From Cricetomys ansorgei (Eukaryota > Chordata > Mammalia > Rodentia > Nesomyidae), in the NCBI GenBank assembly GCA_026225945.1, contig JAMJFZ010000107.1, positions 46,366,501 through 46,430,500 of the forward strand: DNA of 64,000 nucleotides, given 5' to 3'. Positions 55,981 through 64,000 of the stretch are shown piece by piece. Both the position numbers and the translations under genes were made by a program. Under the pieces are notes generated by a model. It did not search any database, was not told the DNA's origin, and saw nothing but the letters and a program-made list of their open reading frames with translations. How positions within the stretch are numbered: position 1 is the first letter of the stretch; the number at the start of each line of letters is the position of its first letter.

Positions 55981-58568
55981 AGATGCTACTGTGTTCTACA
56001 GTACATGATCTGAAATTACTCAGTGACCAAAAAAAGTGGGAACACCTGCAAATTGCAGCCTTTGAAATTACCTTACCTTGTGAATCTATGATCATTCAAT
56101 AAATCCTGACTTTCTGAGAGGTTGAAATATGTCAGTCTCTGCTTCTGACATAGCATGCCCAAGATAACATGGGTATGAAAAACACACTACTATCTCAGGC
56201 TAACTAAGAAGAAGACAGTTGTACATATTGTTTCTGTTGGTTTTATTTTTGTAGTCAGTTAAAAATATCCTGTGAGACACCAAACTTGGGATGTTTACTT
56301 TATGTGGGAGAAATACTAAACCATACTTATTGTTGTTAGTCTACTTTTGGGCTTTTGGTCAGCTATAAGATGTCTAAGCTGTATTGTGCTGGCTTATTTT
56401 CAAATAATAATTACTAGTCTAAGATCTGCTTGATAGAGACTGCCTCTGACTCCTTTACCAATTAATCATGGAATAATGTTTCTCAAATGCCAATGTCATT
56501 CTACTAGCAAAAATCAAACCAATTTTCAACTCTCTTTTTATCTAGGGGGTCAAAATACGCCACTTTGGTTTATTGATTATTTTGAGTTAAAGGCACTTGA
56601 AAAGCAGTAAATGCAAAAGTAAGTTCTTACCCCCCTACGTCTTCATGGAAGAATGAAAATTTCTATTCACTAGGTGCTGCCTCTGTGTCAAGAGAAAGAA
56701 GAACATTCCTCAAACCAGAGAAGTCAAGGCCAAGAGAAATCGGCGAAAGCAAATATCAGCCAACTGACCTTTACTTCCTCATCACTTTTTCTGCAATGAG
56801 TATCTCTAGCCAAGCTACTTTTGCTTAATGTTTTCACAACATACTGTTTTTTTAATCCAATTTAGTTTAACTGTGTTCAACCCTAAATATTTGTATACAC
56901 TCTACTGTCAGCAATGTTCTCGTGTACATGTTAAATTTATCAAATAAGATACCTTTGTTTTCTATTATGTCTTAGTAAATCTAACCTGTGTATCTTGAGT
57001 ATTCAAGAGACATTATATATGTTACAATTTGAACATGATGAACACAAAGTAACAGAATACCCCTACTCCTGAGTATTAGAAGAAAAGTATGAGTCTTGGG
57101 AGAGAAAAATATTCTGGTAAAAATGTGCAGATTGAATAGAAAGTAAAAATGAAAGTCCCCTTCAATTTTCACCAGTAGGAAGCTCCACTCGTCCCCTTGA
57201 AGAGTTGCTGAATGCCAAGGAAGTTAAAAAAATAAATAAAATATAATAAAATAAAAACAAGAGAGTGTGTTCCTAAATTCAGACAAATTAGACAAAATTT
57301 GACTTGGTTTAGTGTGCAATGAGTTTTTGGATCTTAACATACTTGTCGCAGGAGGTGCCAAGCTGTGTTCTCATTAATGCATTTTACAGATGACCTAAAA
57401 CACAGCAGTCTGCATATAATCTATCACAGAGTCCCGGTGATAAGAAAGGACTTCAACATGACCCAGCTGAAAGAGGTCTTGAAAGTCAACTAAACTGAAA
57501 AAGTAAACTACCTATTCAGCCATATTTAATATGAAAATAAATACATTCCCTTAAAATTGCTTACAGTGCAAATTCCTAATAAATCTGTTATCCAGCTTAT
57601 TTGCATAAAAGTCAAAGAGGCATACCTGCCTGTGACAGAAAAAAAGAAAAAGAAAAAGAAAGGATGTCCCTGGAACAGAATCAAGAAACTACATCAGTCT
57701 TGCAAACACGACTAATACAAGAGAGCAGTTTGTTGCAAGTGATTCTTAATAACATCGGGTAAATTCAGTAAGAGGACTCCAACCTTTAAAATGTTCAGTA
57801 AACATCATTACAATTTAGCAGAAACTTAAAATAACTGAAGGATGAGAGCATCCTGGTTAACAAACCAATGCATTTTATTTTAGAAAAGCAGTAGTAAGCA
57901 AAACTCAAAAATCACAAAAGTAAAAACTGGAAAGTAATAATGAGCCATAAGTTAAGAGTCAAAAGGAAAAATACTGATTTTGAAACTGTATTGGTTAGCT
58001 TCTTTTCTCTCTTAAAATGACTGAAATAAGTAACTTACAAGATTTCCAACCATGTTTGGTTGGCTCAATGCTTTTGGTCCTTTGGCTGCTCAACACAGTG
58101 GAACAAGTGGCAAGCAAAGTGGTCAACTCATGGAAAGCAAAATGCTAAAAGAGGGAGAAGGGTCTGGATATCTCCATCAATGCCATAGCCCAATAACCTT
58201 GCTTCCATAACTATGACTCACCTCAGGAAAGCCTGCCACCTTCTGACAGTCCCATAGGCTGGGAATCAGGCTTCTAACAGATGTGATTTGGGAGATACTG
58301 AAGTTCCAAACTATAGCAGATGCAAAGATGAAGACACTTACTATTTAATAATTCTGGGACATTTCTAAATCTCATCAAACATCAAGACTTTTAAAGTTAA
58401 GATTTATAGATTTACTAAAGCAAAAGGAGAAGGCACTATAAAAGCATATATCAGAGATGACATACTAAAGGTTAGATGTGCCGACCACATTCAGGAATAC
58501 TCTGCAGAAGTAGCTCAGGCATAATGTAAAGAAACATATCATTTTATGCCAAGAACAACCAGATTACA
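55981..58568. other. Repeat-poor block
   Basis: About 2.6 kb with no SINE, L1 or LTR recognised. Short GAAAAA-type patches (57640-57660) and an octamer ATTTGCAT (57599-57606) are present. No supported exon. Confidence 0.4.
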
Positions 58569-58745
58569 GGCTAGTGCAGTTGCTCAGGAAGTAACGGTAT
58601 CCGCTACCAAGCCTGACTGTCACAGTCTAATTCTGGGAAATCACATGGTAGAGGAGGACTGGTCCCAGGTGTCCTCTGACCCCTGTCTCCCCACCTCTCC
58701 CTCCTGTCTCTGAGAATAATAAAGGAACAAATAAATTTTTAAAAA
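58569..58745 (+). repeat. B3/B2-family SINE
   Basis: GGCTAGTGCAGTTGCTCAGG, CCGCTACCAAGCCTGACTG, ATCACATGGTAGAGGAGGAC, GTGTCCTCTGACCCCTG, then ACAAATAAATTTTTAAAAAG. Full length, diverged. Confidence 0.8.
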
Positions 58746-58914
58746 GCAGATTACTAGACATAAATAACTAATATATTTCACCTGAGGCCTTTCTTAAATT
58801 CTCACCTATTAAAATTACTCATAGATTTGTACGTTTATACATTACACTCAATTCATAGCACAGTACCAATTAGGTTTTTTAAATTAACATTTGTAAAGCA
58901 GAGTATGTTAAGAC

Positions 58915-58998
58915 TCGGTTGTCTTCAATAGTCCAGCTGGCCTCAAATTCATGATTCTTCTGCTTCTGCCTCCTGATGTGAGTCACCGCATCTACCTT
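58915..58998 (-). repeat. B1 SINE fragment, reverse orientation
   Basis: GTCCAGCTGGCCTCAAATTC, ATGATTCTTCTGCTTCTGCC, GTGAGTCACCGCATCTACC. Only the central part of a B1 remains. Confidence 0.6.
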
Positions 58999-59135
58999 TA
59001 AAACAATGAAATGTTTACTTTTAAGGTATAAATTCTATTGTGGAATAAAGCTAGATGATAAAAGGGTTACTACAGTAAAGAAAATAAATCCATAATCTTA
59101 CTTAGTTTTTTATGTGCCTATGCATATATGTGTGC

Positions 59136-59137
<2 letters not shown>

Positions 59138-59169
<32 letters not shown>
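59138..59169. repeat. (TG)n microsatellite
   Basis: About 15 TG units. Confidence 0.95.
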
Positions 59170-59171
<2 letters not shown>

Positions 59172-59269
59172 CTAAGATCCTCACTTTGAACATTAAATAT
59201 CTAGATATATATGTCTTACATACCAGCTAATCTATCCCCTAAAATTTTTAACCTCCACCAATGCAACTT

Positions 59270-60192
59270 TATGTCTCCTACCTTCTACTTTGTTCTTTTT
59301 CCTATATACATTTGAAAAAATAATTTAGACTCCATAAATAAGAGATGATACAATATCTTACTTCCTGAATCTGACTTATGTCTTTTACTTTAATACCCAG
59401 CATTTTAGGGGTTCTTTCATTTTGTGGCAAATGGACTTCAGTCACCTTAGACCTATGTAACACCCAATATAGATAGAAATGCCAGTTTCTTTATCCTTTT
59501 GCTCACTGATTGACACAAGTTGTTCTCATTCATCGGCTATTGTGAGTAACACGGCAATGAACACAGGAGTTCAGAGACCTTACAAACTTACAAACTGAAG
59601 ACTTGAATTCCTTTGAGTATATGACAAAAGAGGGGTCGTTATGTTGTCAGGTAGTTACTACTTTTTTTAATATCTCCATTATTACTTTCTGTAATAATTC
59701 TACCAATCTACATTGCTATGACAGTGTACACAAAGAATTATCCCTTTCCTCAACCTCACCCACATGTTCTGCATTTTATTAACAGCCAGCCTAACAGGTA
59801 TGAAGTCATATATCTTACAGCAGTTTTTGTTTGTATTTCTCCAATGAGTAATGATGATGACAAACCTTTCATATACATGGATAATTATCTATTTTGGTTC
59901 TTTGTCCATTTATTTTTGCACTGCTTTGTTGTATATATTCCTATAAACTTGGGTATTAATTTCTTTATATGTTACCTTGTCATTCTGTTGACTGCCTCCG
60001 TTATTGTGGAGAAGTCCTTTCGTTTGATGAAGCATTTTTAAATTTTGCTATTGAGGCTTGGGTCTTGCATATGATATCTTAAGTAATTTGTAAGAACAAT
60101 GTCAAGGGATATTTTTTCGTGTGTTTCTTGTGAAACTTATGTAGTGTCAGGTTTTTCACTTTAGGTCTTTTACTCATTTTGAGTTGGTTTTC
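59270..60192 (-). mobile_element. L1 ORF2, reverse, part 1 (split by ERV)
   Basis: Old reversed ORF2 text: CTATTGTGAGTAACACGGC, CAGCCTAACAGGTATGAAGTC, GTATTTCTCCAATGAGTAATG, GGTTCTTTGTCCATTTATTTTTG, CTTTAGGTCTTTTACTC, ending at TTTTGAGTTGGTTTTC. The ERV insertion at 60193 breaks it; it resumes at 62306. A 107-codon plus frame (59718-60041) is antisense noise. Confidence 0.8.
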
Positions 60193-60524
60193 TGTTGCAG
60201 AAGTTTATTTTTAGTTATATATAAAATAATTGTTTTATGCACTGTTGGGTCAGGGGCTGTCTAGGGTGTTTTGTATTGTTTGCAGGTGTTGGATTTCTGT
60301 GGGGGTTGTTTAATTGCTAACGATCTGCATGTTTTGTCTATCAGTAGAATACCTGAGGAGTTCTGAAAGAAAAATAACACCTAAGCTGAGATGCTCAGGG
60401 ATCCACTATGGAGCATGGCACTGACCATAATGGTGGTTCCCTCTGCTAAGGTCTAGCAGAATTTACACCAATGAATATTCCTAATTGTCGTCCGTACAGA
60501 GCTTCGGCAGCAACTAATACTACA
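60193..60524 (-). mobile_element. ERV 3' LTR (copy D)
   Basis: Reverse complement begins TGTAGTATTAG and ends AAACTTCTGCAACA. 332 bp, homologous to A, B, C and E. It is the 3' LTR of the element spanning 60193-62299, preceded by GTTTTC (60187-60192), one copy of the TSD. Divergence from LTR E is roughly 15-20% by eye, so the insertion is old. Confidence 0.85.
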
Positions 60525-61981
60525 AATGGCATACCAACATGGAGCACAACACACAGCCACATCCAATGTGGAGACAAGTAAGAACAAGAAAAAAACTCCA
60601 GACCTCAGAGAGTCTAACAAAGTACACTCAGGGAAGCTCCTGAAGGACAGAGTTTGTATATTTGCAAAAATAATGGGTAGAAGTCTCCTGAAGGAACATG
60701 ATAGAGAGAAAGAAATAAGCCTCTATGAAGAGAAAAGGCTGTGAAATTAATAAATAAATGAGGAAAGAAGCTCAAAAGTGAGAGTCACAGAATAGAGGCC
60801 TTTAGAGAAAGCATGTTCATGGTAGAAACAAAAATTCAGCTGGGAGCAGGAAAGAAACAAGGTTTCCACGGCTTTTTTTGATCATGGAGCTGACTCTCCC
60901 TTTTGCTGCTGGTGGCAGCCAGGACACAGAAAAGGAAACCAGAGCACACTGTTCAATAAACTGAGTTTGTTGGTGGCTTTTTCTGTGTGTGAAGTCCAAG
61001 TGGGCTTTGTGTTTGAGTTCTATGAAGAAGGGTACATGTTTCCCCTAGCAGTGGTGAAAAGGAATGACAAATGGTCAAGACTTTGCCAGATATTCTTCCC
61101 ACTCAGCCAGGACTCCCTGCAATGGAAGCCTGGTCTTGGGGCCTAAAAGCCACTTAGTTAAACTGAACTTTTTTTTTCTGCAAACTCATCTACAAGGGTC
61201 CTGATAAGACACATCTGCTATGGTGAGGAGAACTCTACCCACAAGGGGACCCTTATTGCAGACAAAGTGGCCAGTTATTTTTCCAGCAAACCAGACTCTA
61301 ACGTAGAATCTGGAAAAGTCAGGGTCATCACACAGAAGCTGTCTTCCAGAATCGGCCAAGTTTATATCTCATGCTGGCAGCCAAACTTGGTACTTTAAGA
61401 GTCACTCAGCTGGTGCTGGTTTTGAAGGCATGAAAAGGCTTTTGGAGAGCAGCTGATGCTTGGCATTGTAAGAGGCCAGGAGAGGCCATTAGTGAAGGTG
61501 CAACCAAAGTAGCAGTTGAGGGCCCAGATTGAAGGACTCATGAAGAGAAGTTGAGAGTTGGCACCATGAACAGTGCCCAGGAGAGGCTATTGGTGAAAGT
61601 GCAGCCTGGTTGCAGCAAGAGATGCCAGCAGTTTTTGAGATGCCAGTACCATGGGACAACTACCAAGACCAGTAGCAGCAGTGGTGTGAGCCAGCCAGAC
61701 CCTAGAGGACAAACTGTGTGTGCCGCAGAAGGCAGAGCTAGAGAAGTGATCAAACCCAGTGGAGGAGCCCAGAAGACCATGAATGATTCCAGGTAATTGG
61801 ACATTGTTAATGTTTTTCTGCTGTCCAAAGACACTGTGAAAGCTTGATAGATGTTTGGTTTCATTTGGTCCTATGCATTAGCAACCCTTGTGATTTTTCC
61901 TCTTGTAAATAGTTTTGCTGGCATAGTGCTGAATTGTGTTGTAAAGGTAATGCAATTTTTTTTAATACAGAAAAGGGTAAT
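60525..61981 (-). mobile_element. ERV internal region, non-autonomous
   Basis: 1.46 kb between two LTRs of the same family. After the 5' LTR (minus-strand sense) comes ATTACCCTTTTCTGTATT, which is not a standard tRNA primer site. The first 450 bp align with the partial copy at 46422-46866. One frame (61538-61864) is open for 108 codons, with a hydrophobic stretch rich in Leu/Val and a shared start-region motif SLDSRKTL. No gag, protease, reverse transcriptase or envelope motif is visible, and the length is too short for them. It must have depended on proteins of another element. A second short frame (60817-60999) shows no recognisable domain. Confidence 0.75.
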
Positions 61982-62299
61982 TGTTGCAGAAGTTTATTTT
62001 TATTATATATAAAATAATTGTTTTATGTACTGTCAGGTGAGGGGCTGTCTAGGGCATTTTGTATTGTTTGCAGGTGTTGGATTTCTGTGGGGATTGTTTA
62101 ACTGCTAATGATCTACAGGTACTATCAGTAGAACACCTGAGGAGCTCTGAAAGAATAATAACACCTGAGCTGAGATGCTCAGGGTTCCCCTGTGAGTATG
62201 GTGCCTGCCTGGATGGTGGTTTCCTCTGCTGAGGTCTGGCAGGGTTTGCCGTTATGAAGTATGCCTTCAGGTCATCCTTGCTGAACACACATATTACTA
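61982..62299 (-). mobile_element. ERV 5' LTR (copy E)
   Basis: Ends (in plus sense, begins) TGTTGCAGAAG and reaches CATATTACTA at 62299. Followed by GTTTTC (62300-62305), matching the TSD before LTR D. The terminal two bases of the expected TGTAGTA start appear lost. 318 bp. Confidence 0.85.
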
Positions 62300-62305
62300 G
62301 TTTTC

Positions 62306-63095
62306 TGTGTATGGTATGAAGCAAGTATTTAATGTTCTTTACAGTCCATTTTTTTCTCCCTCATATCTTCTCAGTGCCTTGGTTAAAAATTAGATATATG
62401 TATCTAGACTTTATTCTGAACTTCTTTTTTGTTTGTCTATGTTTCTATTTTATGCTAGTAGCATATTGTTTAATTATAATAACTTTGTAATGTAAGTTTA
62501 AATTAGGAAGCATGATGCCTTCAGAAATTTTTTTTCTCAGAATTTGTTCGGCTATACAGGATTTTTTTATGGTTTTATACAAGTTTTAGAATTGTTTTTA
62601 TATCAGTAAAAAATGATTTGGAGTTTTGACAAGAAATGCATTACTTTATATATTTCTTTCAGTAGTTCAAATATTTTAACAACAGCAACTAAGTCACCCC
62701 CGATGAATACAGGTTATATTTTCCATTTATTTATTTCAATTTATTTTATTTTTTTGCATATAAATCATTTACCATTTAGTTAAATTTATTTCTAAGTATT
62801 TTCTTCATGTTACCACAAATGCCACTGTTCTCTTTACCTCTTCTCTGGGTTGATTATATGTATTTAATAGACAGACAGTACTGTTCTTCCATGTTGGCTT
62901 TATATTCTAGAACTTGGTTAAGTTAACACTTTTACTTTTACTCTTTCTTTGAGGAAACTTTGAATATTTTTATAAGTAGAATCAAATCATCTGCAAATGA
63001 CTTGACTACTTTTCTTGACTTCATGCCTTTTGTGTCCTTGTGCTTGCTTCATTGCTCTTGTGAATACTTCCAGAAAGAGAACAGACATGGTAAGA
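62306..63095 (-). mobile_element. L1 ORF2, reverse, part 2
   Basis: Continues the L1 broken at 60192: TGTGTATGGTATGAAGCAAG, TTTTATGCTAGTAGCATATTG, CTTTGTAATGTAAGTTTAAATTAGG, GAATTTGTTCGGCTATACAGG, GGTTAAATTTATTTCTAAGTATTTTC-type text, CATCTGCAAATGACTTGAC. Joining the flanks at the TSD restores a continuous L1 order. Confidence 0.8.
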
Positions 63096-64000
63096 TTGTT
63101 CTCCTGAAGTAACCTGCTTAAATGAAATTGGAATTTAACAAACACTTTATACTATATCTGGCAATCCCGTATGACACAAGTCCTTTTCAAAAAGAATTAT
63201 GATTTTTGTTTGAAAATAAATACAGGAAATTATGGAATTAATACTCTGAAGCATATCATTGAACAAACTGTATTACCATATGACTAATACTGAATGCTTA
63301 GAATCATAATGTCTTATTTGAATAGTGTGCATTATACATGTGACACCTGACTATTAATTAGAAGCTTTGTGACACCTCAGAGTTAATTAATGCATATAAG
63401 CATTAATACATATAAATACATATAAATATGTATTCATATTTAAAGTATATCTGAACGAAATCTAAACTAAAATTGTTAAAAGGAGGTCAATATGTAAAAT
63501 ATTAGTATAATGACTGTCCTAGGGCAAATTTACCTTGTTCCTTGTTTTTCCTTCTTTGTCAAATGCAGACACTCTCTAACAACAGCACCTGTATTACCTT
63601 TCAGTTTTCAGTAGGGCTTTACAAAAGTGAGTTTGCAGAGTTGAAACTAATAGACTGATTAAATGAATTAGAAAGTAAAGAAGAACAATAGGGAAAGACC
63701 AAAATGACTCAAGTTACAGATAGTAAAAAGGAAGGAGAATAAAATCACCACAGAAACAGAGTGAAGGGAAAAGCAGATGTGTTTAAGGCAGACGAGTGAC
63801 AGTTTTAGACACCATGGGTATGAGATGATGACATTTTCTTAAAGCCTCCCTGCCGGTGTCTGAAAATATTATCCTCATCTTAATTCCATCGTTTCACGAT
63901 CAACATCCATCCATAGGTAAATGAACCAATGTAAAGCACTGAAAATTTTACTTAGAATTTTCTAACTCAAATAATGTTAACTATCACTCAGTTTTTATTA
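63096..64000. other. Unassigned AT-rich sequence
   Basis: No repeat or gene recognised in the last ~900 bp. Confidence 0.4.

Noticed and set aside
55808..56095. 95-codon frame with Ser-Ile-Tyr-Leu repeats
   Set aside because: Antisense translation of the GATA array.
59718..60041. 107-codon hydrophobic plus-strand frame
   Set aside because: Lies antisense to a decayed L1 ORF2 and has no independent support.

Overview
This window looks like intergenic or intronic DNA from a muroid rodent (mouse, rat, hamster or vole kind). The evidence is the mix of rodent-restricted SINEs (B1, B2/B3, B4, ID) with rodent L1 (Lx-like) 3' UTRs, rodent ERV LTRs, MaLR-type LTRs and older mammalian L2, MIR and hAT relics. 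Base composition is AT-rich. I see no CpG island, no tRNA or rRNA gene, no CRISPR array, and no complete protein-coding gene. Nearly all open frames are low-complexity translations (CA/TG, GGAA, TA tracts) or pieces of retroelements. Family names come from recalled consensus patterns, not a database search, and repeat edges are approximate unless a target-site duplication (TSD) is quoted.

Layout. 0-10 kb: B3 SINEs, MaLR-like LTR relics (one split by a ~790 bp insertion), a CG/CA tract, an L1 ORF2 fragment and two L1 3' UTRs, one carrying a (TA)n tract. 10-20 kb: a clean solo ERVK-type LTR (10154-10556) and a relative in inverse orientation (16550-16931), an L1 3' UTR, two L2 fragments in opposite orientation, and a solo LTR of a second family (19579-19912). 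20-33 kb: B4, MIR and MER5A-like relics, then an L1-dense block with tail-to-tail and head-to-head copies, a triplicated ~70 bp unit, a G-rich purine tract and more MaLR, L1 and B1. 34-38 kb: an L1 3' UTR followed directly by an L1 5' region (5' UTR repeats, decayed ORF1, start of ORF2) in the same orientation. 38-45 kb: a MaLR relic split by a B1, then about 3.1 kb without recognised repeats. 45-51 kb: ID, B4, a partial ERV, a hAT element with TSD, B2, MIR and a decayed L1 ORF2. 52-56 kb: GATA/GA microsatellites, a B1 and an LTR. 56-59 kb: repeat-poor. 59-63 kb: a minus-strand L1 split by a 2.1 kb non-autonomous ERV with two LTRs.

Possible host coding remnants are weak but worth checking. 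A minus-strand open segment at 34119-34267 has plausible splice signals. A minus-strand stretch at 50676-51141 reads as about 150 protein-like residues interrupted by one stop and one frameshift. I recognise neither. The most distinctive mobile element is an LTR family with five LTRs here (19.6, 46.1, 54.7, 60.2 and 62.0 kb), whose internal region keeps an open frame of about 100 codons in two separate copies. I found no convincing new biological system.
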